Below are positions 1 to 8,605 of a stretch of 64,000 nt of DNA, piece by piece. Numbering within the stretch: the stretch's first letter is position 1; the number at the start of each line of letters is the position of its first letter. Origin of the DNA: Glutamicibacter sp. B1 (GTDB lineage Bacteria; Actinomycetota; Actinomycetes; Actinomycetales; Micrococcaceae). Under the pieces are notes generated by a model that ran no database searches, was not told the DNA's origin, and saw only the letters and a program-made list of their open reading frames with translations. Position numbers and translations under genes: made by a program. The DNA is taken from NCBI RefSeq assembly GCF_039602135.1, contig NZ_CP125942.1:1364001-1428000 (forward strand), read 5' to 3'.

Positions 1-855
1 TTTTTCGCCCTGTCCTGTTCCGTTAAGTGGTAGAGCTTCTTCGGCTGAGGCCAAAAGCATTCGAGTATCTGGCCGACGTGGGTTTCGGCTTCGCTGCACC
101 GATTCCCATACGTCTTTGGAATCGCGGACATAAGGACGCCCTACCGGTGCAGGCACGATGCCTTCGGTGGAATTTGGTTGCAAGATCGACAGTGCCCGGT
201 CAATCAGGCTCGGTAATTCCTGTGCAGGAACAACTGCGTCTATCAGTCCCTTGCGGAATAGATTCTCAGAAGTCTGAACTCCATCCGGGAACTTTTGATC
301 ATAGAGGGCTTCATAAACTCGGGGTCCGAGGAAACCCAAGAGTGCTCCGGGCTCAGCCACCGTGATATGCCCCAAAGATCCCCAGGAAGCCATCACTCCG
401 CCGGTGGTTGGGTGACGCAGGTAAACCAGGTAAGGAAGTGCTGCTTCCTTGTGTCGACGTACCGCATCAGTGATTGACACCATGCCCAAGAAGGCGAGGG
501 TTCCTTCTTGCATGCGGGTGCCACCGGATGCAGGTCCAGCAAGCAAGGGTAGTTTTTCTGCTGTCGCTCTCTGGATGGCTGCCACGATACGTTGCGCCGC
601 GGCCTGTCCAATGGAGCCAGCCAAAAAATTGAACTCCGAGACAATGACGGCAACTTCCCGCCCGCGGATCCGGCCTTTGCCGGTAATGACTGCTTCGTCG
701 GTATTACTTTTACTGGAGGCAGATTGCAGAGCTGCAGCGTAGTCCGCGCTGAGCAAGGGTTGTTTCGGGGAGTTATCCCATGATTCAAACGAGTCTGGGT
801 CTAAGACGATGTCTAGTAGCGTTGCTGAGTCAATGCGTAAGGTTTTGGTGCTCAT
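1..855 (-). CDS. AccDA-type acyl-CoA carboxylase carboxyltransferase, 3' end beyond window
   Basis: The frame is open from an ATG at 855 to base 1 without a stop, so the C-terminus is missing; 285 residues are visible. The first ~230 residues are a carboxyltransferase beta (AccD-like) domain without the zinc finger of E. coli AccD: ASGGTRMQEG at 109-118 and a PTTGGVMASWG segment followed by a GFLGPRV segment are the family's CoA/biotin-site signatures. After a short linker the AccA (alpha) domain begins (VWESVQRSRNPRRP). The fused beta-alpha order is known in actinobacteria. Such enzymes transfer carboxyl groups between biotin and acyl-CoA. It overlaps the upstream CoA-transferase gene by one base (TGATG), so the two are translationally coupled. 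No biotin carboxylase or biotin carrier is in view; it may lie off the edge. A malonate-decarboxylase-type role is an alternative. Confidence 0.85.
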   Translation of the reverse strand, partial: MSTKTLRIDSATLLDIVLDPDSFESWDNSPKQPLLSADYAAALQSASSKSNTDEAVITGKGRIRGREVAVIVSEFNFLAGSIGQAAAQRIVAAIQRATAEKLPLLAGPASGGTRMQEGTLAFLGMVSITDAVRRHKEAALPYLVYLRHPTTGGVMASWGSLGHITVAEPGALLGFLGPRVYEALYDQKFPDGVQTSENLFRKGLIDAVVPAQELPSLIDRALSILQPNSTEGIVPAPVGRPYVRDSKDVWESVQRSRNPRRPDTRMLLASAEEALPLNGTGQGEK

Positions 856-2081
856 CAGTTGTTCTCCCTTCTTGAAATCAGCCACTGTTCAATGTCTTGT
901 GCATTGGAGTTAAGTACCGGTGGCGCAGTGTGCACTGTGCGTGTCGTTTCATTATTGGTGGCCGGGTCGAAGAAACGTAGCGGTGGTCCTGGAAGGCTAA
1001 TTTTTCCTAGGACTTCATGCTCTACCTCAACGATCAGCCCCTGAGATTTCACTTGATCCCATCCGTAGACTTCCTCGATGGTGCGGACCTTGCCCGAAGG
1101 GATTCCTTCCGCATCAAGGGCATTGAGCAAATCTGAAGCGTTATAGCCGGAAAAGGCTTTTTCGATGAGCTCGTTGAGTGCCGGTCGGTTCTCTACGCGA
1201 ACAGAATTATTGGTAAAACGCGGATCATCTGCGGGGAGGCCAAAAGCGTTGGCGAAATTTTGCCATAATTTTTCACTGCCAATGCTGATCTGTACTTTTG
1301 AATCCTTGCAACCGTACAGTCCGTAAGGAGCAATGGACGGGTGATGGTTGCCGATGGCTCTTGGGCTTTCTCCGGCTACGGTGGTGCGGGTTCCCTGGAA
1401 TGCGTGGACACCGATGATGGATGCTAGAAGGGATGTGCGTACTACCTGTCCTCGTCCGGTCTTTTCCCGATCTAGAAGTGCTGCCAGTGCGCCGTAGGCT
1501 CCGTACATTCCTGAGAGTAGATCTGCGATAGGTACGCCGACCTTTTGTGGATCGTCGGGGCCTGAACCGGTAATTGACATCAGGCCGGCTTCACCTTGCA
1601 AGATTTGGTCATAGCCACTGCGATGAGCTTCCGGTCCATCATGTCCAAAGCCTGTGATGGACAGGATGATCAAACGAGGGTTGAGCTTGTGCAAGGTTTG
1701 AACACTGAACCCTAACCGGTCTAGGACCCCGGCGCGGAAGTTTTCCATGAGCACGTCACTGTTCTTGATGAGCTCTTCTAACTTGGCCTTGTGCTCTTGG
1801 TCTTTCAGATTCAGCGATAGTGAGAGTTTGTTGCGGTTGCAGGAAAGGAAGTAGGTGGCCTGTCGGTTCTCGGCGGGGCCAACAAAAGGTGGGCCCCAGC
1901 CGCGGGTGTCATCCCCGGTCCCTACAGTTTCAATTTTGATGACCTTGGCACCGAGGTCTCCCATCATCATCCCTGCATGCGGGCCAGCGAGAGCCCGGGT
2001 GAGGTCAAGGACAACGTATCCGCTAAGCGGCCCGGTGGTGATGCCTGACTGTGTTGTGCTTTCGGCAATTGTGGAGCTCAA
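855..2081 (-). CDS. Class III (CaiB/BaiF) CoA-transferase
   Basis: Transfers CoA between an acyl-CoA and a free carboxylate. The 408-residue length is normal for the family. The N-terminus carries the typical PLSGYVVLDLTRALAGP start and a GDLGAKVIKIE segment; Asp158 in a SGYDQ motif sits where the catalytic aspartate of formyl-CoA transferase relatives lies; a GVPIADLLSGMYG stretch follows. Start is a TTG at 2081, chosen because a strong GAGGAGG ribosome site lies just upstream and no ATG fits. It sits 45 bases after the MatC-like carrier and overlaps the carboxyltransferase gene by one base, so all three probably act on one substrate: uptake, CoA activation, then carboxyl transfer. The substrate cannot be read from sequence; a C3-C4 dicarboxylate such as malonate is an inference from the carrier. 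Confidence 0.88.
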   Translation of the reverse strand: MSSTIAESTTQSGITTGPLSGYVVLDLTRALAGPHAGMMMGDLGAKVIKIETVGTGDDTRGWGPPFVGPAENRQATYFLSCNRNKLSLSLNLKDQEHKAKLEELIKNSDVLMENFRAGVLDRLGFSVQTLHKLNPRLIILSITGFGHDGPEAHRSGYDQILQGEAGLMSITGSGPDDPQKVGVPIADLLSGMYGAYGALAALLDREKTGRGQVVRTSLLASIIGVHAFQGTRTTVAGESPRAIGNHHPSIAPYGLYGCKDSKVQISIGSEKLWQNFANAFGLPADDPRFTNNSVRVENRPALNELIEKAFSGYNASDLLNALDAEGIPSGKVRTIEEVYGWDQVKSQGLIVEVEHEVLGKISLPGPPLRFFDPATNNETTRTVHTAPPVLNSNAQDIEQWLISRRENN

Positions 2082-2125
2082 TGTGTCCTCCTCGAAATTT
2101 TCAGTTCAGTTATGGAACAGGTGGT

Positions 2126-3487
2126 CTAAAGCCAGCCCGGAAGCACTAGCAGTGCCCAAGCCAGCAGCGGCCCGACGAGTACGACGATGCCGCCGTAGCC
2201 CAGAACTTGCTTGTAGAAGCGATCCTTGTCTGTGCCTTCGGGAGCGTTGGCGAGAACGAGTGCACCGTTGGTGGAGAAAGGCGAAACGTCCACGACGGTT
2301 GAAGCGATGGCGAGGGCACAAATCAGACCGGTTGCGCTGATTGACCCGGTGCTCAGGAATGGGATGGCCAGTGGAATCAAAGCTGCCAAGATGGCGGTGG
2401 ATGAGGCGAATGCGGAGACCACGGCACCGATGTAGCAGATCAACAATCCGGCCAGTAGCGGAGCTCCAAGATTGGCCACGCCGTTGGATACGTACTCGAT
2501 GGTTCCGGCTTCTTCTAGGACACCGACGAAGGTGAGCATTCCACAGATCAACAAGACGGTGGACCAGCTGATCTTGTTTACTGCTCCCTTTTGCGCAGCT
2601 GGGTTGACCAGTGCCAGGAATACGGCGATGGTGATCGAAACGAATCCAACATCAACCTTGAAGCCCAATGCGATGACGGCAAGTGCTACCAGACCGATCA
2701 TGGTCATGATCTGGCCAAATCGCTGACCTGGAGCCTTCGGAGCTGCACCGTCTCCGGCGGGGTCGCGTGGTCCGTAGGTTCCAGATCCACTGCCCTTGAA
2801 ATCGACATCTGCGGCACGGGCACCTGCGGACACCTTCAATCGCGCTTCGGCAACACGTTCTGCGATGGCTCCGGCACGCTGGCCAGCGAGTTGACGTCCA
2901 CCAAGTACTACGAACAAGACAACAGCGATGACCAGGTTGAAGACGAAGCTGGTCAGGAACAACGCGGTGGGGCTGAAAGCGAATCCGGCTTTTTCAATCA
3001 GACCGTTGACGATGACGCCGTACACCGCGATGGGGGAGAAGCCGCCGGCTTGCGCGCCGTGAACGATGAGCATACCCATCATCAAGGGATTGATCTTGTA
3101 ACGCTGTGCGAAATTCAGTCCGATGGGTGCGATGATCGCGACCGCAGCTGGGCCCAACGCACCAATAGCGGTGATGGCCGCGGTGATGGCGAACATGACC
3201 CACGGAATTAGCGAGATGCGACTATCAACTAATTTCACCGCTTTGTCGACGAGGATGTCGATGGTGCCGTTGTTTTGCGCGATGGCGAAGAGGTAGGTGA
3301 CGCCTACCAGGGTGAGGAACAGTCCGCCAGGGAAGCTGGCGAGAATGTCCTCGGTATCCATACCGAGGAAGACTGCTCCTAGCAGGAAGGCACCGACAAA
3401 GGCGAGGGCACCCATATTGATGGGGAACATCGTGGCGATGATGAACATCACCGCCAGGATGAGGATGGAAACTAACGCGACAGACAT
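2126..3487 (-). CDS. MatC-like dicarboxylate carrier (SLC13/IT superfamily)
   Basis: Polytopic inner-membrane carrier of 453 residues with about twelve hydrophobic segments and a charged central loop near residues 210-255. The N-terminal half resembles the MatC N-terminal family named for the rhizobial malonate carrier (short first helix, MFPINMG, a GLFLTLVGVTYLF segment); the C-terminal half is an ion-transporter-type repeat ending in SPFSTNGALVLANA. The start chosen is the ATG at 3487 with AAGGA about nine bases upstream; a longer frame to 3547 lacks a ribosome site and would add a non-hydrophobic N-terminus. It is the first gene of a leftward operon and is divergent from a FadR-type regulator. 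Substrate specificity is inferred only; another small dicarboxylate or hydroxy acid is possible. Confidence 0.85.
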   Translation of the reverse strand: MSVALVSILILAVMFIIATMFPINMGALAFVGAFLLGAVFLGMDTEDILASFPGGLFLTLVGVTYLFAIAQNNGTIDILVDKAVKLVDSRISLIPWVMFAITAAITAIGALGPAAVAIIAPIGLNFAQRYKINPLMMGMLIVHGAQAGGFSPIAVYGVIVNGLIEKAGFAFSPTALFLTSFVFNLVIAVVLFVVLGGRQLAGQRAGAIAERVAEARLKVSAGARAADVDFKGSGSGTYGPRDPAGDGAAPKAPGQRFGQIMTMIGLVALAVIALGFKVDVGFVSITIAVFLALVNPAAQKGAVNKISWSTVLLICGMLTFVGVLEEAGTIEYVSNGVANLGAPLLAGLLICYIGAVVSAFASSTAILAALIPLAIPFLSTGSISATGLICALAIASTVVDVSPFSTNGALVLANAPEGTDKDRFYKQVLGYGGIVVLVGPLLAWALLVLPGWL

Positions 3488-3639
3488 GGGGGAATATCCT
3501 TTTCGTGATGGCCGCAAAGCGAGTTCTGATGATGTGACTAATGTCACTGGCTCACTGGCCTAGCCTCCTAGACTCCGAGTGTCTTGTCAAGAGAATTTTC
3601 AGTGTAAGTTTGATCTAGAACACATCTAAAGGAGTGAAC
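3488..3639. promoter_or_regulatory. Divergent promoter region of the carboxylate operon
   Basis: The 152-base gap separates the operon from its likely GntR regulator. It contains an inverted repeat GTGAC-N4-GTCAC at 3534-3547, suitable in size for a dimeric winged-helix regulator, and a second short dyad TCTTG/CAAGA near 3580-3592. Which is the operator is not determinable by eye. Confidence 0.3.
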
Positions 3640-4350
3640 GTGGCTGAAATCAACAAGCCCAAGGCCTTCGCTAAGGTGCAGCGCCCCCGGCTCTATGAAC
3701 AGCTCATGCAACAGATCTTGGCTTTCGTAGAGCAAGAGCAGCTAGGACCCGGAGACCATCTGCCAGCCGAACGAGAATTAGCAGATCAGCTAGGGGTTTC
3801 TCGTGCCACGTTGGCCCAAGCGTTAGTGGCTCTTGAAGTCTTGGGAGTCATCGATGTTAAGCACGGCACCGGTGCTGTTCTGGTGTACCGCCCTAGCATC
3901 GCAACCGTCCTACGCGAACTGCACGAGCATAAAAACAGGTTGCCGGAAATTGTTGAGGCGCGAAGCACCCTAGAAGTGAAATTGGCATCGCTGGCTGCCG
4001 AGCGACGTACCGAAGATGACATCAAACGCATCAACGAGGCACTTGAAGTTATGGCACAAGAAATTGCGGATGGTGACAGGGGCGAAAAGGGCGACGAGCT
4101 TTTTCACGAAGCAATCACCGGCGCAGCCAAATCATCAGTTCTACAAAAGCTAATGACTTTCATATCTGAAATGGTGCTTGAAACGCGCCTAGAGTCGCTA
4201 GGTCAGCCAGGTCGTCCCGAGCGCTCTCTTGAATCCCACCGGAAAATCACCGAGGCAATTATTGCCGGTGATTCGCGGGCTGCTGCAACTGCGATGCAGG
4301 AGCATATTGAATTGGTTTCTGACGTTGCGTTGCTGAAGGACAATCAGTAA
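3640..4350 (+). CDS. FadR-subfamily GntR transcriptional regulator
   Basis: 236-residue DNA-binding regulator. The N-terminal winged helix spans about residues 15-85 (ERELADQLGVSRATLAQALVALE) and is followed by an all-alpha FCD ligand domain with the expected acidic/histidine positions (FHEAITGAAKSS and the C-terminal MQEHIELV helix). GTG at 3640 is preferred over the in-frame GTG at 3634 because AAAGGAG at 3628-3634 is correctly spaced for the former and overlaps the latter. It is divergent from the MatC/CoA-transferase/carboxyltransferase operon, the usual arrangement for an autoregulated repressor released by the pathway substrate or its CoA ester. Effector unknown. Confidence 0.9.
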   Translation: MAEINKPKAFAKVQRPRLYEQLMQQILAFVEQEQLGPGDHLPAERELADQLGVSRATLAQALVALEVLGVIDVKHGTGAVLVYRPSIATVLRELHEHKNRLPEIVEARSTLEVKLASLAAERRTEDDIKRINEALEVMAQEIADGDRGEKGDELFHEAITGAAKSSVLQKLMTFISEMVLETRLESLGQPGRPERSLESHRKITEAIIAGDSRAAATAMQEHIELVSDVALLKDNQ

Positions 4351-4372
4351 CTGCCATGGGGATTTTCGGATT

Positions 4373-5035
4373 TTAGGACTTGGACCCCAAAAGCTTGAGG
4401 ACATGGTCCTGATCAATCTGACTGAAATCTTTGTAGAACGCTCCAACAGCCGAAAATTGTCGTGGTGTGAGCAGCTCCGTGAGTCCTTGGACTTGGGGAG
4501 CTAGTTCAGTGAAAGCTTCGGCCGCAATGACTGGAGAAGCGACAATCACCGATTGTGGTTTCAGCTGGTCTACAAGTTCAAGGCAGGCCTTCATAGTTGC
4601 ACCGGTGGCGATGCCATCGTCGCAGAGAATCACCGATTGTCCAGCTATCTCGGGTGTGTAGGCCTTGAATGCGTGGGCTAAGGCCAGCAAATCTGCGTGG
4701 GCCCCGTTTTCCACGGAGATCAATTCATCGTGCCCATAATATTGAAGTGCCCGGTGGTGAACCTCGGCATTAATGAAGCGCCCGCTGAGGGTGGAGTATT
4801 GGGCGATGGCGCCGAATGCCAGTTCAGGATTAGTCGGAACGCCGAGTTTGCGCACCGCTAATACGCCCAATCGTGCCCCCAATGCTTGGGCAACTTCGTA
4901 GGCGATGGGAACACCACCGCGTAATAAGCCGAGCACCGTGTACTGGCCTGCGGGCAAGGTGGTGGCGAGCTTCATTCCCAACGCGGCCCCGGCATGGCTA
5001 CGGTCATCAAACTTGGCGCTGTTGTCACTGACCAT
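4373..5035 (-). CDS. Phosphoribosyltransferase-family protein
   Basis: About 220 residues with a type I phosphoribosyltransferase fold. The diagnostic PRPP loop VILCDDGIATGATMKACL is near residues 127-144, and the GLLRGGVPIAYEVAQALGA and VRKLGVP segments are typical of the stand-alone predicted phosphoribosyltransferases found widely in actinobacteria, often of unknown substrate. The start is uncertain: ATG at 5035 has GGAG two bases closer than ideal; ATG at 5053 and a far upstream one at 5146 have no ribosome site, and the upstream extension is basic and unlike the family. It converges on the GntR gene with 22 bases between stops and has no obvious functional partner here. Confidence 0.8.
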   Translation of the reverse strand: MVSDNSAKFDDRSHAGAALGMKLATTLPAGQYTVLGLLRGGVPIAYEVAQALGARLGVLAVRKLGVPTNPELAFGAIAQYSTLSGRFINAEVHHRALQYYGHDELISVENGAHADLLALAHAFKAYTPEIAGQSVILCDDGIATGATMKACLELVDQLKPQSVIVASPVIAAEAFTELAPQVQGLTELLTPRQFSAVGAFYKDFSQIDQDHVLKLLGSKS

Positions 5036-5198
5036 AGCTCCAGTCTTGCCCATAGTCAGCCAAAAGAATAGCAAAGCCTGTAAATTACAGCGATACTTCC
5101 TGAGAACAGTGCGCGAACGGTAATAAATGCCAAAGAGCTCCCACATTCTGAACGGAATGATCCGTGCAGAACAGGGGAGCCCTTTTGAGTTTTATTGT

Positions 5199-6308
5199 TT
5201 AGACCTGGTTGCCCAGCTTGAAGCCCTTGGAAGCCTGGCCGTGGTAGGAGCCATCCTCGTCACCGGCACGGGTGTACGAGAAGCCGTCGGCGCCGATGGT
5301 CACTTCCAACTCGGAGTCATCGGTGCGCTCGACGATTTCCTGCACGTTGCCATCCAGATCCAAGACCATGGAAGCCTCGGTGTACCAGGAAGGTACAACC
5401 GGGTTGCCCCACCAGTCGCGGCGCTGGTTATCGTGTACGTTCCAGGTGATGGTCGGGTTATCCGGATCACCGGTGTAGTAATCCTGGGTGTAGATCTCGA
5501 TGCGGTGATCATCTGGATCCAAGATGTACAGGTAGAACGCATTGGACACACCGTGGCGGCCTGGGCCGCGCTCGATACGATCCGAGATGCGCAGTGCACC
5601 CATCTTGTCGCAGATCTGGATGATGTTGTGCTTCTCATGGGTGGAGAATGCTACGTGGTGCAGGCGTGGACCGTTGCCACCGGTCAGGGCGGTGTCGTGC
5701 ACGGTGCCCTTGCGGTGCATCCATGCTGCGTAGGTGGTGCCCTCGTCGTCCTGGATGTCCTCGGTGACGCGGAAGCCCAGGTCTTCTAGGTAGGCGCGGC
5801 CGCGAGGTACATTCGGGGTGACCTGGTTGAAGTGATCCAGACGGACCAGTTCGCCAGCCGAGTACAGGTCGTAGCGCATGTGCAGGCGCTCAACGTGGGT
5901 GGTCTCGAAGAAGAATTCGTAGGGGAAGCCGAGCGGATCTTCAACGCGTACGGCATCCCCGATGCCCTTGACGAAGCCGTCCTTGCGGCGTTCGGTGCGG
6001 CAGCCCAGTTCCTTGTAGTAGGCCTCTGCCTTATCCACGTCCTCGTTCGAGCGGACACGGAAGGCCATGGCTTTCAACGCAGCTACTGGACCCTTGGTCA
6101 GCACCAGGTTGTGGTGGATGAATTCTTCGAAGGAACGCAGGTAGATCTGGTTCTCATCTTCGTAGGAAACGTGCAGGCCCAAGACGTCAACGTAGAAGTT
6201 GCGCGAACGCTCCAGATCGGTGACGACCAGTTCGGCGTAGGCACAGCGCAGGATATCCGGCGCTGGAACCGAAGGGGTTGCAATCGGGTTTTCGATTTCT
6301 TTGCTCAT
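5199..6308 (-). CDS. hpaD: 3,4-dihydroxyphenylacetate 2,3-dioxygenase (homoprotocatechuate, extradiol type I)
   Basis: Opens the ring of homoprotocatechuate between C2 and C3 to give 5-carboxymethyl-2-hydroxymuconic semialdehyde. The 369 residues are two vicinal-oxygen-chelate modules; metal ligands expected from the Brevibacterium fuscum enzyme are all present as His159 (LDHFNQV), His218 (RLHHVAF) and Glu271 (HRIEIYTQDY). By recall the sequence is nearly collinear with the Fe(II) enzyme of B. fuscum, shifted by four residues at the N-terminus. AAAGGAG lies before the ATG. It is the last gene of the leftward operon, immediately after hpaE, which consumes its product. Metal (Fe or Mn) is not decidable from sequence; Fe is likelier from the homology. 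Confidence 0.95.
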   Translation of the reverse strand: MSKEIENPIATPSVPAPDILRCAYAELVVTDLERSRNFYVDVLGLHVSYEDENQIYLRSFEEFIHHNLVLTKGPVAALKAMAFRVRSNEDVDKAEAYYKELGCRTERRKDGFVKGIGDAVRVEDPLGFPYEFFFETTHVERLHMRYDLYSAGELVRLDHFNQVTPNVPRGRAYLEDLGFRVTEDIQDDEGTTYAAWMHRKGTVHDTALTGGNGPRLHHVAFSTHEKHNIIQICDKMGALRISDRIERGPGRHGVSNAFYLYILDPDDHRIEIYTQDYYTGDPDNPTITWNVHDNQRRDWWGNPVVPSWYTEASMVLDLDGNVQEIVERTDDSELEVTIGADGFSYTRAGDEDGSYHGQASKGFKLGNQV

Positions 6309-6359
6309 GTTGTTGCTCCTTTGCGAACAAGAATTTTTGGTGGGGGAAGCTGGTGCTTC

Positions 6360-7856
6360 CTAGACGCCGAACTTAGGGGAGTGGGCTTCGTTCAGGGTGA
6401 TCTGGATGGACTGCTGAGTCGTGTAGAAGTCCACCGAACGGTAGCCACCTTCGCGGCCCAGACCCGAGGCCTTCACGCCACCAAATGGGGTACGCAAGTC
6501 TCGGACGTTGTTCGAGTTCAGCCACACCATGCCCGAATCGATCTGGTGGGCGAAGTTATGCGCACGCTTGAGGTTGCTGGTCCAGACATAAGCGGCCAGA
6601 CCGTACTTGGTGTTGTTGGCCAACTCCAAGGCTTCTTCATCGGTATCAAATGGGGTAATGGCAACAACTGGGCCGAAGATTTCGTCCTGGAAGATCTGTG
6701 CATCCGGGGCAACATCGGCGAAGACGGTCGGTGCAACATAGTTGCCCTCGTTTTCGAAGCCCTCGGCACGGCCACCGCCAGCAAGCAGTCGGCCTTCCTT
6801 CTTGCCGATTTCGATGTAGCTCATGACCTTTTCGAAGTGCTTGGGGTGCACCAGCGAGCCGACCTCGGTCTTTGGATCACTGGGCAGGCCAACGCGGATG
6901 TTCTTGGCACGCTGGGCAAACTTGGTCACAAAGTCATCGTAAATATCGCGCTGAACCAGCACACGCGAGCCGGCGGTGCAGCGCTCGCCGTTCAGTGAGA
7001 AGACACCGAAGACGGTGGCATCCAAGGCAGCATCCAGATCAGCATCGGCGAAGACGACAGCTGGGGACTTGCCGCCGAGTTCCAAGGACAGTCCCTTGAA
7101 GTATGGGGCTGCCGCGGTGGAGATAGTGGCACCGGTGGAGGAGTCGCCGGTGAAGGACACCAGTGGCACATCCGGGTGCTTGACCAGGTAGTCGCCGGCC
7201 ACGCCACCCGAGCCGAAGATCAGGTTGAAAACGCCTTCTGGCAATCCAGCTTCACGGAAGATTTCTGGCCAGAGACCAGCCGAGAGTGGGGTGTAGCTGG
7301 CAGGCTTAAGCACTACGGAGTTACCGGTGGCGATGGCCGGAGCCAGCTTCCAGGATTCCTGCATGAACGGAACGTTCCATGGGGTGATCAGTGCAGCCAC
7401 ACCAATAGGCTTACGGTTCACGTAGTTCATCTGGCGTCCAGGGACGCGGAAGGAATTATCCACCTGAGCCACAATTAGGTCAGCGAAGAAACGGAAGTTC
7501 TCGGCTGCACGACGGGCCTGGCCCTTAGCCTGGGTGATCGGTAGGCCCGAGTCGTAGGATTCGAGCAACGACAGTTCCTCGTCGCGGGATTCAACGATGT
7601 CAGCGATCTTGTGCAAGACGCGGGAGCGCTCGCGTGGCAGCATCTTGGACCATGGGCCTTCCTTGAAAGCCTTCTTGGCCGCGGCCACTGCCAGATCAAC
7701 GTCGGCTGGCTGCGCCGATGCAGCGGTAGCGTAGTTGGTGTTGGTCACTGGTTCTTGTACATCAAAGGTTTGACCGCCGATGGAGTCAACGAATTCACCA
7801 TTGATGTAGTGCTGCAGATGAGTTGGCAGGTTCTCTGGTACGAAGTGCTTGCTCAT
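6360..7856 (-). CDS. hpaE: 5-carboxymethyl-2-hydroxymuconic semialdehyde dehydrogenase
   Basis: NAD-dependent aldehyde dehydrogenase of 498 residues, the family's normal length. It oxidises the ring-cleavage product to the 5-carboxymethyl-2-hydroxymuconate. Catalytic Cys293 lies in NGERCTAGSR, the general base Glu259 in LELGGKSP, and the cofactor site in ITPWNVPFMQ and FTGDSSTG. Assignment to HpaE rather than another aldehyde dehydrogenase rests on the motif NSNNVRDLRTPFGG and on its position 51 bases before the dioxygenase hpaD. AAAGGA precedes the ATG. It is in one leftward operon with the FAH-RraA fusion and a GntR regulator. Confidence 0.93.
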   Translation of the reverse strand: MSKHFVPENLPTHLQHYINGEFVDSIGGQTFDVQEPVTNTNYATAASAQPADVDLAVAAAKKAFKEGPWSKMLPRERSRVLHKIADIVESRDEELSLLESYDSGLPITQAKGQARRAAENFRFFADLIVAQVDNSFRVPGRQMNYVNRKPIGVAALITPWNVPFMQESWKLAPAIATGNSVVLKPASYTPLSAGLWPEIFREAGLPEGVFNLIFGSGGVAGDYLVKHPDVPLVSFTGDSSTGATISTAAAPYFKGLSLELGGKSPAVVFADADLDAALDATVFGVFSLNGERCTAGSRVLVQRDIYDDFVTKFAQRAKNIRVGLPSDPKTEVGSLVHPKHFEKVMSYIEIGKKEGRLLAGGGRAEGFENEGNYVAPTVFADVAPDAQIFQDEIFGPVVAITPFDTDEEALELANNTKYGLAAYVWTSNLKRAHNFAHQIDSGMVWLNSNNVRDLRTPFGGVKASGLGREGGYRSVDFYTTQQSIQITLNEAHSPKFGV

Positions 7857-7933
7857 GGCAATTCCTTTCGTGCTATTTCAGCGTTGTGTATTCCGGCGTG
7901 ATTGCCGGGCTGTCGTGAAAATTTGTGGGTTAT

Positions 7934-8605
7934 TTAGATGGCGCTGGGTTCCATACCAGCAGCTTTCAGGTAGCTGTTCAGTGTGTGGGCGCGGTGTTCG
8001 CGGCAGGCAGCTTCGATCTGTGCCGGGGTGGCGTGATCGGCAATCAAGTCCAAGAGCGCGTCATGTTCCTTGACGGATTCACGGGCGCGGTAGGGGATAT
8101 GCGTGAAGCTGCTGGCGCGCATGGCGGCCAGTCGGCGCCAACCGCGTTGCACTAGATCCAGAATGTGCGGGTTAGGGCACTGACCGTAGAGCAACTGGTG
8201 GAATTCGGTATTCATCCGGGTGAAGGCCACCGGGTCGAAATCCTCCAAGCACTGGCGCATCTTTTCATTCACCTCCCGCGCCTTGGCCAGCCAGGCCGCA
8301 TCCATGGAATCGGCGGCCAGTGCGGTAGCTGCCGGTTCGATGATCATCAGCGTCTGCATGGTGTGCAGGTACAAGGTCGAATCCACATGGGCCACCGTCG
8401 CCCCGACATTGCGGGTGAAGTGGACCAGGCCTTCGGCTTCGAGCCGGCGGATCGCTTCGCGGACCGGGACCACCGAGCAACCGAGTTCATCGGCGATGGT
8501 GCCTAGGACCAGGCGGTATCCCGGTGAGTAGGCGCCATTGGTGATGCGTTCGGAGACCAGCTGGTAGGCGGCTTCGGATTTTGAGGTGGTGGTTACAGTG
8601 CCCAT
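7934..8605 (-). CDS. GntR-family (FCD) regulator of the homoprotocatechuate operon
   Basis: About 223 residues: winged helix at roughly 10-75 (TIADELGCSVVPVREAIRRLEAEGL) and an FCD ligand/metal domain with the expected histidines in TEFHQLLY, KEHDALL and EHRAHTLN. The ATG at 8605 overlaps the end of the FAH-RraA gene by 13 bases; it is preferred to a longer frame from 8659 that would run further into that gene. Being encoded inside the catabolic operon it probably autoregulates, most likely as a repressor released by homoprotocatechuate or a ring-cleavage product (inference). The next gene, hpaE, follows after 77 bases, which leaves room for a secondary promoter. Confidence 0.88.
   Translation of the reverse strand: MGTVTTTSKSEAAYQLVSERITNGAYSPGYRLVLGTIADELGCSVVPVREAIRRLEAEGLVHFTRNVGATVAHVDSTLYLHTMQTLMIIEPAATALAADSMDAAWLAKAREVNEKMRQCLEDFDPVAFTRMNTEFHQLLYGQCPNPHILDLVQRGWRRLAAMRASSFTHIPYRARESVKEHDALLDLIADHATPAQIEAACREHRAHTLNSYLKAAGMEPSAI

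Noticed and set aside
2591..3211. Plus-strand frame of 206 codons
   Set aside because: Antisense to the MatC-like carrier; composition is an image of its hydrophobic codons.
5127..5789. Plus-strand frame of 220 codons
   Set aside because: Antisense shadow of hpaD.
5832..6998. Plus-strand frame of 388 codons
   Set aside because: It is antisense to both hpaD and hpaE, has no ribosome site or family resemblance, and follows from their codon bias.
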